A stretch of DNA of 64,000 bases from Echinarachnius parma. Taxonomy: Eukaryota > Echinodermata > Echinoidea > Clypeasteroida > Echinarachniidae. Each line of letters opens with the position of its first letter. Position 1 is the stretch's first letter. The notes under the pieces were generated by a model. The model was not told the DNA's origin. It worked only from the letters and a program-made list of their open reading frames with translations, and searched no databases. Shown here piece by piece: positions 1 to 9,964 of this stretch. A program made the translations under genes and the position numbers. The stretch spans positions 162,501-226,500 of the forward strand of contig JBAMJV010001834.1 in NCBI GenBank assembly GCA_037951105.1. Reading direction: 5' to 3'.

Positions 1-189
1 GGTGGATGGCATGACCTGATGATTGTAATGTGTTGAGTCATTTAGATTCAAACACTTTTTTTATTTTATGGGTGTACCGTATATTATTCAGCAAAAAGGT
101 AAATTAAGCATGTTGCGTCACTCGAGTCGAGGTTTTAAACCATTATGCCATTTTAACAATTAAGGGGTGTTAACTTTAAAATGTGCATT

Positions 190-420
190 ACGCCTGTTAG
201 GCTACATTCAGAAAAGGTGCGATACATACGCCATTTAGGGTAAATCTCAGAAATGGTGCAATACGCCATTGGTCAATTTTTAAAAAGTGGATACGCCTAT
301 TACGCCATTAGAGTCCATTTTTAAAAAGGTGCGATACGCCATTTTTGCCCATTAGGGTCCATTTAAAAAAAGGTGCGATACGCCATTTTTGCCCATTAGG
401 GTCCATTTTTTAAAAGGTGT
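190..420. repeat. 44-bp tandem repeat
   Basis: Degenerate tandem array. The clearest units begin with GGTGCGATACGCC at 328 and 372 and with the related GGTGTGACACG at 416, a period of exactly 44 bp. Each unit also carries GCCCATTAGGGTCCATTT. Upstream units (from about 217) are more diverged. No coding potential is seen. Confidence 0.8.
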
Positions 421-460
421 GACACGGGTGGGTAGCACTTGTGTATGAGAGTGACCCCCC

Positions 461-800
461 CGGGTAGACGAAATGGTAATAGACGAAATGGTAATAGACT
501 AAATGGATATTAGACCAAATGGTTATAGACCAAACGGTAATTAGACGAATTGCATATAGACCAAGTGAAGAGTAGCCTAACTGAGAATTAGACGAACTGG
601 TATTAGACGAAGTGATAATAGACGAAACGAGGAAAAAAAAAGTAGACGAAGTGACAATTGGTCCATTTGGTGATTAGACGAAACGGCAATTGCCTAAATG
701 GGCATTAGACCTAGTGATGATTAGACCAAATGGGTTGAGACGAAGTGGAGTTAGACGAACTGATGATTAGACCAAGCGGTATTAGACCAAGTGAATATAA
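461..800. repeat. Degenerate ~16-18 bp minisatellite (TAGACGAAATGGTAAT)
   Basis: About twenty imperfect units of the form TAGACGAAATGGTAAT or TAGACCAAGTGATAAT run head to tail. Most substitutions fall at GAC(G/C)AA(A/C)(T/C)GG. The array runs straight into the dispersed repeat that starts near 803. Confidence 0.8.
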
Positions 801-802
801 AC

Positions 803-1508
803 CGCTTCCTGTACCCTACGTGCATGGCGTACATGTTTTTTTTCTTTTTCGGCGGAGGCTGTTTGCCACATATATTCTTCTTGTCTTTGAAAGTGAGCTT
901 AAAGGGATAGTTGAGTTTTGGTAGAGAGGGCGCTAGACTACTTATTTTGTTGTGAGGTAATGAAAAACTGAGTGTAAAATTTGAAAGAGCATAATATTTA
1001 GATAATAAAATCATCTTTGTTTGATCAAAATCGGTTCAGAGACGGCTGAGATATCCATAAATATAACAATTTGTAATAAACCTGGGGCCCCAGGTTTATT
1101 AGAGAATTTTGAACCAGCCGTTACAAATTCAAAAAAATGCTTCCTCTTTTCCAAAAGTTACAAAATAGGTATTAAATAGTTGTTGGTTATTTCTCTATCT
1201 AATCACTATTTCAACAAAGCATCACATGCACAATATTTTATTCAAAATGGTTGAAACCGATGAGTGTTTAGAGAGCGCCCTCTTACGTTTTAACGGCTCT
1301 TTTTTTTAATGATAACATGATCTTTACTACGTCATTTGTAATGTTGTGTTCCTTTCTAGTTATAACTATTAGTTTGTAATGTAATGATGCAGGTTTTGGT
1401 TACTAAAATTCAGTTTCACCAAAACTCAACTATCCCTTTAATGCGGTCGAAATTAGCTGATTTTCTCCCAAATGTGATGATTCCGCTCAAACATGAGGTC
1501 CTTTTAAT
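803..1508. repeat. Dispersed repeat R1, copy 1, split by a MITE
   Basis: Positions 803-898 and 1442-1508 together match 1964-2124. Shared landmarks are GCTTCCTGTACCCTACGTGC, GGCGGAGGCTGTTTGCCACA and GAAATTAGCTGATTTTCTCC. In this copy the repeat is interrupted at AGC/TTAA by the element at 899-1441. The other copy is uninterrupted. Confidence 0.85.
899..1441 (+). mobile_element. TTAA-flanked MITE, family A, complete copy
   Basis: A 543-bp element bounded by TTAA. The terminal inverted repeats start AGGGATAGTTGAGTTTTGGT and close with the reverse complement. The TTAA target duplication suggests mobilisation by a piggyBac-type transposase (inference). No ORF of note. A perfect 26-bp palindrome centred on GGGGCCCC lies at 1075-1100. 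The uninterrupted paralogue at 1964-2124 confirms both ends. Other copies or remnants lie near 4308, 8372, 12121, 15339, 16401, 17697, 23112, 30905, 35464, 55482 and 56163. Confidence 0.9.
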
Positions 1509-1963
1509 TGTACCGGACGATAATGTGTGACAAATTTATAAAATTGAATGAAAGTGTTACTTAAAATGGACAAGAAAACCTATAATATAGGTCTTCCCAT
1601 CCATTTTCAAACAATCGACATTCAATTTCATTAATTGCTTAATTCAATTTCGTCTCGAGAAGTCAGTAACGTGCAATTGCTACATTTGATTTAGTCATTT
1701 ATTATTTAATTTGGTCAATGACCATTCAACTTTAAAATTTGGTCATTCTATTTTGTCACAATATAAAATAAAAATATAAGCTACTATAGTTCAAATCGTT
1801 TTCAGATCTGATATTTATGCTTGCTATCATGTGTAATTTATTTTAAGCCTGTAAATGAGACAAACCACATATTGCGTGCAGTACTATGACATTCAAACAC
1901 TCGATCGAGGTCGAATTAACAAGCCGCGTTATTTGCTTTCGAGTTAGTAAAGGTTGATTGCTA
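1509..1963. other. AT-rich spacer with a possible MITE junction
   Basis: No gene seen. At 1571-1597 GAAAACCTATA is followed directly by ATATAGGTCTTCCC. This resembles the end of one family-B MITE abutting the start of another; the matching outer ends are not clear. Confidence 0.4.
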
Positions 1964-2124
1964 GCTTCCTGTACCCTACGTGCATGACGTACATTTTTTT
2001 TCTTTTCCGGCGGAGGCTGTTTGCCACATACATCCTTCTTGTCTTTGAAAGCGAGCTAAATGTGGCCGAAATTAGCTGATTTTCTCCCAAATGTGATGAT
2101 TCCGCTCAAATATGAGATCCCTTT
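1964..2124. repeat. Dispersed repeat R1, copy 2 (empty site)
   Basis: Uninterrupted copy of the repeat at 803-898/1442-1508. Where copy 1 has AGC-TTAA-[MITE]-TTAA-TGCGG, this copy reads AGC-TAAA-TGTGG, so it is a pre-insertion paralogue apart from one or two point changes. From 2125 to about 2500 nothing further is recognised. Confidence 0.85.
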
Positions 2125-2500
2125 TCTCTTCGAATATCACTGTTTCCATAGTACCTTATAATGTACATTCATATAGAATTAAAATTGTAATTACAATTTA
2201 TATATATTTTTAATGAAATACCAGTACACAAGAAGGCCCTCATACCATTGAGACTCAAGTTACTCGTGGCAGCACGATGTCTAGTCTGAAAGAAAAAAAT
2301 CGAAAGAGGTTGAACCATGAACCTACTGGTTGAACTAACTCTTTGTTTGCAAACGATTAAGTTACATCCCACATTATTTACTCTCGAGTACAGGACTGTG
2401 CAGACGGTTGCGTGACTACACTGTACGCAGCGAGGTCTTCCCACCTCTCTGCTGTACGTGTGCCATAAATATTGTCACCCCTTTGATAATTGTTACTGCC

Positions 2501-2978
2501 ATAGGCGCCGGAAGTGGGGTGGCAGGGGGCGGCCGCCCCCCCCCCCCCCCCCAATCCAAAAAGAGGGGGAGGGTTTGGGAGGGGGTATCCCCCTCCCACA
2601 GGGAAGATTTTGCATTTCTAAACTTGAAATGGTGCAATTTGGTGCACTTCATGCCATACCTGTGAAGGAAATTTAGAATCCGAGTTAAACAAAAAAAGAA
2701 TAAAATGTCTATGCTCTCATCAGATGTTTACAACAAACTGAGATAAACTGTTCGCGCGCGAAGCGCGCAGCGAAAATTGAAAATGGATGTATAAACTAGT
2801 TTTTGAACGTCAGCTCATACATTTGATTTTGTCTTTCCCACTCTTTTTTTTTTTTTTGGGGGGGGGGGGGGGGAGGGGGGGCTTTTTTGGGGGGGCAAAA
2901 TTGCGTTTTGCCCCCCCACTCTTTGGATTGGGGGGGGCGGCCGCCCCCCCTGCCACCCCACTTCCGGCGCCTATGATG
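2501..2978. mobile_element. Inverted-repeat element with poly-C/G cores
   Basis: Begins CATAGGCGCCGGAAGTGGGG and ends with the reverse complement CCCCACTTCCGGCGCCTATG. Both ends continue into GGCAGGGGG and a CGGCCG-containing G/C homopolymer. The middle holds a CGCGCGAAGCGCGC palindrome near 2752. No convincing target duplication and no transposase ORF, so the superfamily is not assigned (hAT-like ends are possible). Confidence 0.65.
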
Positions 2979-3112
2979 TAGACCCCTTTCTTGCATTGTG
3001 TGCGCTGATCATCGATGCATGATAGTGACATACATCGATGGTACTGATGCATATCATGATCATTCATGCGAACTCTCCGTGTGGTTTCAAATAGACAATT
3101 TCTGTCCACTTT
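2979..3112. repeat. ~135-bp dispersed repeat R2, copy 1
   Basis: Starts GTAGACCCCTTTCTTGCATT and shares GCGCTGATCATCGATG and GCGAACTCTCCGTGTGG with 6321-6455. In this copy a tRNA-like sequence follows within 10 bp; the other copy has none. Confidence 0.8.
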
Positions 3113-3121
3113 CTCGTGATA

Positions 3122-3193
3122 TCCCATATGGTCTAGAGGTTATGATACGGCGCTCTTAGTGCCGGGGCCTCGGTTCAATTCCGGGTGTGGGAA
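3122..3193 (+). tRNA. tRNA-like gene: Glu-type body, CTT anticodon
   Basis: A 72-nt stretch folds as a complete cloverleaf. Acceptor TCCCATA pairs with TGTGGGA (one G-U), with discriminator A. Anticodon stem CGGCG/TGCCG encloses loop CTCTTAG, and T-arm CTCGG/CCGGG encloses TTCAATT. The body is very close to animal tRNA-Glu(CTC): GGTCTAG, GGCGCTCT and GGTTCRATTCC are shared. The loop nevertheless gives CTT, which would read Lys codons. A TTTT run about 15 nt downstream could end Pol III transcription. It may be a real gene, an anticodon-shifted copy or the head of a SINE. Confidence 0.55.
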
Positions 3194-3519
3194 AAAGCAA
3201 CAATTTATTTTGTCTTTATTTTATATAGTTACGAACATACTGTCTTTAAGATATTTTTTTTGTTAATGATTGATATGTCAATGGGATCCAGGCATCATAA
3301 TATTTTAATTACAACACCCTCTGTTATAATGTACTTTTTGAAAGTACTAATTCTTTATAAATGTAAAAATACATTTTTGATTAATTCTAAACACTTTCTT
3401 ATAATTTCTTATAATATGAGTTCTATGTGTATATTTATGTAACATAGTTTTCTGATATATTGAATGAATACTTGATGATTTGTTTTTATGCCCACAGTTG
3501 TAACGCTATAAATGGCTTT

Positions 3520-3699
3520 CAAATCTATAATGATAATAATACTATTATTAAATTTGATAAGAATTATAATAATAATTATAATACTAATAATTATAATAAT
3601 AATAATAATACCATTAATATTAATAATAACAATAATAATGGTAATAATATTTATACTACTAATAATACAATTACTACTAGTACTACTACTACTACTACA

Positions 3700-3731
<32 letters not shown>

Positions 3732-3744
3732 TACTACGACTACG

Positions 3745-3811
<67 letters not shown>

Positions 3812-3812
3812 T

Positions 3813-3846
<34 letters not shown>

Positions 3847-3864
3847 GATACTACTACTACTACG

Positions 3865-3920
<56 letters not shown>

Positions 3921-3992
3921 GACTACGACTACTACGACGACTACTACTACTTCTACTACTACGACTACTACGACTACTACTACTACCACTAT

Positions 3993-4029
<37 letters not shown>
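3520..4029. repeat. Trinucleotide tract: (AAT)n then long (ACT)n
   Basis: AAT/ATT-rich sequence (3520-3660) passes into a nearly pure ACT/TAC array to 4029, broken by scattered ACG, ATT, GAT and TTC variants. All three forward frames stay open only because the motif lacks stops, so the long Thr, Leu and Val frames are not genes. Confidence 0.9.
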
Positions 4030-4044
4030 GATGATAACAATTAT

Positions 4045-4262
4045 AAATTAGGTTTATATAGCGCTTAAAACAGTGTTTCTAAGCGCATTGTTATTACCCT
4101 CGGTCATCAGGTACAGGTCAAACCCGTGCAATTATCTTGCGCACCGTCTCAACTCCCTGGGGATCATACTAACCCAGCTGCCCAATGGGCAATGAAGGCT
4201 AATTAACACCCGACCAAGAACCCATTTATACTCCTGGGTAGAGAGCAGCAATGTGTATTAAT
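4045..4262 (+). repeat. TATATAGCGC interspersed repeat, full-length copy
   Basis: Starts with TTTATATAGCGC, has TTTCTAAGCGC about 25 bp on, and ends with ACTCCTGGGTAGAGAGCAG. The same order occurs at 31985-32222. Shorter copies lie at 34808, 36277 and 56893. This is a widely dispersed SINE-like family in marine invertebrates (recollection, not searched). Confidence 0.7.
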
Positions 4263-4307
4263 TTTCAACAATAATAATACTAATACAAATAAAAACTGCG
4301 TCTAACT

Positions 4308-4505
4308 AGGTGTAGTTTAGTTTTGGTATAGAGGGCGCTGCACGAAACAATTTTTCTGTGGGATAATGAAAATGAGTGTAAAATCTGAAAGAGCATACAG
4401 TTTTAATGGCAGAATAAACTTTATTTGATCAAAATCGGTTCAGAAACGCCAATAAATATATCCGATCGGAATAAATCTGGGCCCCAGATTTATTCGATGA
4501 TTTGT
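4308..4505 (+). mobile_element. MITE family A, left half
   Basis: From TAGTTTAGTTTTGGTATAGA to the central palindrome GAATAAATCTGGG-C-CCCAGATTTATTC. The TTAA end is lost. The other half resumes near 5326, so this copy appears split by the sequence in between. Confidence 0.75.
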
Positions 4506-5325
4506 TTATTGAAATTGAAATTGAAATTGAAATTGAAAAGGTTTTATTGCAAATAATATCAATGGCAGCCAAATGGCTGAATTGCAGATATTTTACAAAC
4601 AATACATAATTGAAATAACATAAAATAACATTGAAAACGAGGAGCTCCTTAAATTAACAATTAAATATTGAACATAGTATACATAGTACAATTAAACAAG
4701 AGAATATACAGGATCACAAAGACGATAAACATTTAACATTTAAATTCAAAAATAAAAATTTGGTTAAGTTGAAATGCAATAACTTATTTATATCTTTTCA
4801 TGTCTCAAAATTCACCTAACATATTATTCATTATAAGCAAGGGAGAATAACTTTTTAAATATAAATAGCTGTGCACATATAAATATTATGTTCTATATTA
4901 TTTCATCAAAATTATTTATCATAAAAATGCAATTAAAGCTTATAATTTTCATGTTTATATGTTTTCATGTGCCAGCCTCAACATTCACCTTGCATGTCAT
5001 TCATTATAGAAAAAGGGTAAAATAACTTTTTGAATATAAATAACTATGCACATTTATATATTCTGTGTTTTATAGTATTTCATCAACATCATTCATCTTA
5101 AAAATACAATTAAGGCAACTATATTAAATACAATATTTTACAAAAGAGAAAATCTACTATTGTGTAAATCCAATCATTATTAAATATGTGGGTTATATAA
5201 TAATAAATGCGTGACAAGATATTCACGATTCCTGTTTCTACAAACTACTAATAAATTGATTGTTTACACGTGTATCAAACTTTATTTAAATGTTGAGAAT
5301 GGAAAACATGAGTGTGATGCAAAAA
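4506..5325 (-). mobile_element. Probable LINE 3' end inserted in MITE A
   Basis: Begins with repeats of ATTGAA, which on the minus strand is a (TTTCAA)n tail typical of some non-LTR retrotransposons; compare the tail at 46376. AT-rich, no RT motif seen. It contains a ~170-bp direct duplication: 4791-4935 and about 4959-5115 share TTTTCATGTG/TCTC, AATAACTTTTT(A/G)AATATAAATA and ATTTCATCAA. The class is inference. Confidence 0.45.
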
Positions 5326-5513
5326 AAGAAAGAAAAAAAAACAAACAAACAAAAAAACAAAAACAAAAAAAACGCTTACACTTTTTCAAAAATGTTTTTA
5401 AAGAGGTTTTTAAATAGTTGTTGATGATCTCTCTATTTAATCATTATTTCAACTAAACATCACATCCATAATCTGTATGAAAAATGGTTGAAACCAATGC
5501 TTTTTTTAATAAA
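5326..5513 (+). mobile_element. MITE family A, right half (partial)
   Basis: CGCTTACACTTTTTCAAAAA through AAAAATGGTTGAAACCAATG, in the order found downstream of the central palindrome in complete copies. The terminal repeat is missing. 5514-6320 is AT-rich with no gene; 5930-6290 resembles a decayed family-D MITE (GTCCACTGAGTAAT, AATGCAAAGTGATATTTG). Confidence 0.7.
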
Positions 5514-6320
5514 TGTTATACTTACTGTCCTCCACATCTTGCGTTCACTGTTTGCCATAATTACAATTTTCTAGAACAACTCTTTTTTTCTTCTGTTTTC
5601 CTGTAATTTGATTTTCAATAAAATACAAATGAATTCCGTATTATTTTCCATGCAAAGCTGTCGCGCAAAAATATTTGCAATGTTTATAAAATACATCATG
5701 CAGTGACCACCAAGAGTTGTATTTCAACAATAACATGAATCGCGTATTTTTTAATTATACTTTGTTGAGAATTATTTTAAACCGATTTAAATGGAGATAA
5801 TCCCGTGTGAAGAGTGGTTATAAAAAAGAGCAATCGGTATAACACAGTACATATTGGGCAAGAGATTATGGTTGTAGTTGCCGATATTATGCTATTATTA
5901 TATTATATTATTATTATGATCGATTGTGGTGATCTGATTATGTCCACTGAGTAATTTGTAAAACTGAGAGTCAATATGGGGGCTAGATTTTCGATCCTAG
6001 CAGGATCTTCTTCAGAGGCTAAAACATAAATGTGTAAAACTGTTACATTAAATATATATTATCAGGCCAAGTAATGAGAGAAAATGCAAAGTGATATTTG
6101 TTAACATATTGCACTGACTTTGTACGCAGTTATAACTTTCCAGTGGATTATTAAAAAATGTGAACACTTCAATCGTAAATATCTGTTAAACGAAAGGGAA
6201 ATTTGAAACAAAACGCGAAACATGTTCCATGTTTATATTGGTCATACAGATAAAATAAGGTATGAGAGAACCACTAGAGTTCTAAGTTTGTTTTGTGGGT
6301 TTGGACAATGTTACTACAGT

Positions 6321-6455
6321 ATGTAGACCCCTTTCTTGCATTATGTGCGCTGATCATCGATGTATGATAGTGTATATATCAATGGTACTAATGCATATCA
6401 TGACCATTCATGCGAACTCTCCGTGTGGTTTCAAATAGACAATTTCTATCTACTT
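6321..6455. repeat. Dispersed repeat R2, copy 2
   Basis: Second copy of the repeat at 2979-3112 with about ten substitutions. No tRNA-like sequence follows it. Confidence 0.8.
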
Positions 6456-6689
6456 TCTTCATGGGCTAAAACAGCTACTAATATTTCCCAAATTCTTACA
6501 CTGACTTTAAAGACAGTTGAATTAATATACTAGAAAATTTCAAGTCCGAAATATTGAAGATGATAAGGTCATAAGGTCATATTTTACCATACAAACGCCT
6601 CATTATACCATTTTAAGCATGTTGATGAATAAATGAGGGGGGGGGGAGGGGTGCCCCACCAGGTCATCCCCCATAGTTATACGCCACTT

Positions 6690-6741
<52 letters not shown>

Positions 6742-6779
6742 CGATGATTATGATGATGATGATGATGATGATGATGAGG
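6690..6779. repeat. (ATG)n microsatellite
   Basis: About 90 bp of ATG repeats with two short interruptions; the Met-rich and His-rich frames are by-products. Confidence 0.9.
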
Positions 6780-6901
6780 ATAATCATGATGATTGCGTTT
6801 CATTACAAATTATGGTTGGTTGCTTATTTGTGTTTTGCAGAGTGACGTGTTCAAACTACTATGATTATTTCCCTTTAGGACCGCCCTTTATCGTCACGTT
6901 C

Positions 6902-6980
6902 CGATAGACGCAGCCAAGATTCGAACCTTTGTCGATTAGTGCGAAGATCACAGCTCTGACCCCTAGGCCAGAACCCCCCT
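6902..6980 (-). repeat. tRNA-derived SINE head (degenerate)
   Basis: On the minus strand TGGCCTAGGGGTCAGAGC resembles an A box, and AGGTTCGAATCTTGGC, about 30 nt later, is a good B box. The anticodon arm does not close beyond three pairs, so this is a decayed tRNA-like or SINE promoter rather than a tRNA. Confidence 0.5.
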
Positions 6981-7054
6981 CAATCCTAAATTGGGGCTTT
7001 TTTTTATTTAGAGGTCACTCTGTTTGAAGCTTGTTTATTAAACCCGCTGCAAAA

Positions 7055-7507
7055 TATAGGTTTTCTCGGCCAATTTCGTAAGCTTCTCATTCGTTTTGAT
7101 AAGCGTGTCATTCAATTTCGCAAAATTGAGCTGAAAGCTTGTAATTGTGTTTCAAAATTGCATTTTGTTCATACGATTTAGCTCTTCGGTCAAGTGATTT
7201 ACCACTTTTAGCATTCAATTTAAAAAACACGCTATTTGCATTCAATTTCGCCAACGGATTTCACGGAAGGCGGTATTACCTAATCACGAATTTTCTCGCT
7301 TTAAATTGAATGAAAATTTTACGAAATAGAAACACGTTTTAAATCGAATGCAAACAAAATGTTTTCGAATGATTGTTATATGAATTTGAATGCTAAAAAA
7401 CGAATTTGAACTGCACAATACAGATGCGGTGACAAAATCGGCAATATTGAATGTACACAAAATTAATTCGTGTGGCCAACTTACGAAATTGACCGAGAAA
7501 TCCTATA
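7055..7507. mobile_element. MITE family B (TA-flanked), copy 1
   Basis: A 453-bp element. Left end TATAGGTTTTCTCGGCCAAT; right end ATTGACCGAGAAATCCTATA is its imperfect inverse. The interior is full of ATTCAATTTCG and ATTCGAAT-like steps. The 65-residue frame inside (7390-7587) runs past the end and is not a gene. TA at both ends suggests Tc1/mariner-type mobilisation. Confidence 0.75.
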
Positions 7508-7799
7508 GTAACACGGAGTCAGTAGTGAGAATTGCACACTGTGAGCAGGGCGTGAAGTTCGCAACGGATGGCACCGCACACATCTGATAAGCAAGTGAAT
7601 TTTTATCAAAAAGGCGGTTGTATAGAACCTCATTACCACTTACATCAATATTCGTTGCTCGTCGGTCTGGTAATTGGATTGATAACTACGCTGGCGGAAA
7701 GTCGTTTTGTGAGGATGTGTTTATTTTGATCAAGAAATGGTAGGTACTTCTTTGATATTTTCGTGTGCATTATGATACCAATAATATGGCTACGCTGAT

Positions 7800-8300
7800 A
7801 ATATGATAATTAACATTAGTATAATTTTCCTGATTATTATTACCGGTGTTGTTGTTGTTGATGTTGTTATTACTATTACTATTATCATTACTATCATTAT
7901 AACTGTCATTATTATTATTATCTTTATTATGAATATTATTGTTGTCATTATTATTATTGCTTTCATCAATAATAATTAATATAATTAATAATGTCATTAT
8001 TTTCTTTGTTTATTATTGTAAATCAATCGATCTCAAGTTTACAGCTCATGATGGTGGTCTCCTGCGTTTATGTGTTTTCTTTATTACTTTCAATGGAAAA
8101 AAAATGTTGTTACTATTTTGTACATACTTTATTATACTTCTATACGTTTTATTGGTATTTACAATTATCAGTGTTTCATGAAAAATGCAGAAATAAAACA
8201 GGTACAAAGTAACAAAATCAATTATTTTAATCTTATCATTAATGATAAAGTCACTCTTTGGAAATTTCACTTTAATTATCATCATTAATACAATAGTACA
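7800..8300. other. AT-rich low-complexity tract
   Basis: ATT/TTG-rich imperfect microsatellite (7800-8000), then AT-rich unique sequence. Small frames here have low-complexity composition; no gene supported. Confidence 0.6.
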
Positions 8301-8371
8301 TGTATTATACGTGTTGTAATTACCATTATCAACAAAATCACAAAATAAGTATCTCTCGTTTCCTGTTTAGT

Positions 8372-8760
8372 TTAAAGGGGTAGTACATTTTTGGTAAGGC
8401 TGAGCTTTAGTAACCGTAAACCTGCACAGTAACATTACAAAATAATAATACATAATAATAATAAATAACTCCGCCATGCTCGAAAGGTATAGAAAATGTT
8501 TTGTTGAAATATTCATCAACACCTATTTTAAAACCTCTTTTGAACATGTTTAAAAACGTGTAAGCATTTTTTTAATTTTAAAAACAAAATCATCGAATAT
8601 GTCTGGGCTCCAGATTTATTACGATCGGAAAAGCCGTTTCTGAACCGATTCTGATCAAATAAAGTTTATTCTGCCAATAAAATTGTATGCTCTTTAAAAT
8701 TGTACAATTAGTTTTTCATTATCTCACCAAAAAATTATTCTGTGCAGCGCACTCGATACC
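8372..8760 (-). mobile_element. MITE family A, inverted partial copy
   Basis: Starts TTAAAGGGGTAGTACATTTT and runs in reverse order through the palindrome TCTGGGCTCCAGA to CAGCGCACTCGATACC. Shortened in the middle, and the distal TTAA end is missing. Confidence 0.75.
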
Positions 8761-8907
8761 AATACAAATACCCGTATAATGAAGGCCCGAAAAAAGTTGA
8801 ATAACTGTTGCTAAACATTATACGGATGTATTCAGCTGTATAGAAATTATAAAGGAGTGCAATAGAAAGTATTTATGTTACGTACACTAAAATGTTTCAT
8901 GTATCCA

Positions 8908-9284
8908 GGAGTGGCCGGGGGGGGGGGGGGGGGGGGGGGGCGTTGGGTGCGTACGCACCTCCCCCAAATTCAGAAATTCGAGACCACTTTTTACCGGTCT
9001 CGAGTCCACTTTTTATTGGTCTCGACCAGGGGGGGGGGGGGGGGGGGTTCAACATTTTCGAGACCGAGACCAGGTCCGGTCCACAATTTTCGAGGCCGAG
9101 ACAAGACCCAGTGGTTGAGAAACCTGTAAAGCGGGGGGGGGGGGGGGGGGGGAGGGGGGTAGTCGTAGAAAATTGTTACAGCCGAGATCGTGAATTTTCG
9201 ACATTTTTGAGACCGAGACACCAGGTCCGGTCCACAATTTTCGAGACCGAGACCAAGACCAAGTGGTTGTGAATCCTGTAAGTG

Positions 9285-9313
<29 letters not shown>
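8908..9313. repeat. Tandem units with GAGACCGAGACC and long poly-G runs
   Basis: Three imperfect units alternate TTTTCGAGACCGAGACC, GGTCCGGTCCACAATTTTCG and a homopolymer of G. The runs reach 24 G at 8917-8940 and 30 G at 9284-9313. A related single copy is at 28590-28765, and the arms reappear around 10720-10800. The Gly-rich and Pro-rich frames are artefacts of the G runs. Confidence 0.75.
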
Positions 9314-9318
<5 letters not shown>

Positions 9319-9684
9319 TGGCGGACACAGAATTTTTTCAGGGGGGGCCCAAATAAAACAAATTATGGATGACCCCACGACGCGAGGGGGCGAAGCGACC
9401 ATTCATCAGAATTAAAAGGAGAGAGAATAAAGGATATAAGAACAAAAAAAATGTTTTCCCCCGTTTAAATTTCAATAAAAAAAAACAATACCGTAGACAT
9501 ACATGTAACACCAACTAAGCCTGGCATAACCATGGGCGGCGGAATTTTTTTTTTGGGGGGTGGCTAATATTTTTAGCAACCAATAAGCAAGTTCGTAATT
9601 ACAATCTGCGCATGCGCGTAATTACCGATCCAAACTTCCAGGTCACGCATCATTCTGCAGATTAGGTAGTTAGGGCTCCACAAA

Positions 9685-9900
9685 GTCATGCAGAATCGGG
9701 AGATGCAGGGGTGGCGCCAGGATAAGGGGGGCGGAGGTATATACTTTGAGGGCGCGAAGCGCCCGAGCGACGGAGCGAAGCGAACGAGCGGGGGAGGGTG
9801 TGGGAGGGGGGTGTCCCCCCTCCCACACCAGGGAGCTTTGGCATTTTTAACACTAGAATGGAGCTATCTGGTGCATATCGGAGGTGAAATTCTTAAGTTT
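9685..9900. repeat. GCGAAGCGCCCGAGCGA palindrome module
   Basis: Shares a layout with 2560-2650 and 28670-28760: a GCGAAGCG-type module, then GGGAGGG...CCCCTCCCAC, then GAGCTTTGGCATTTTT. Likely the terminal part of a dispersed element of unknown class; no ORF. Confidence 0.55.
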
Positions 9901-9964
9901 TCAAATGATAGAAAAACAGTGAATAGTCTTCAATTATTTTAAGGTAATTTGCATAAATATGAAT

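Noticed and set aside
190..420. Evenly spaced repeats as a CRISPR array
   Set aside because: The 44-bp unit repeats throughout with no unique spacers, and the DNA is eukaryotic.
3460..4068. Long forward frames of poly-Thr, poly-Leu and the reverse poly-Val frame
   Set aside because: Translation of an ACT microsatellite; no start context, domain or splice support.
2501..6330. 6308-6330 as the empty site of the element at 2501-2978
   Set aside because: Only TGTTACT and ATGTAGACCCC flanks agree; the left flank diverges at once, so the match may just be the start of repeat R2.
8875..9402. Gly-rich and Pro-rich frames on both strands
   Set aside because: Products of poly-G runs and tandem units.
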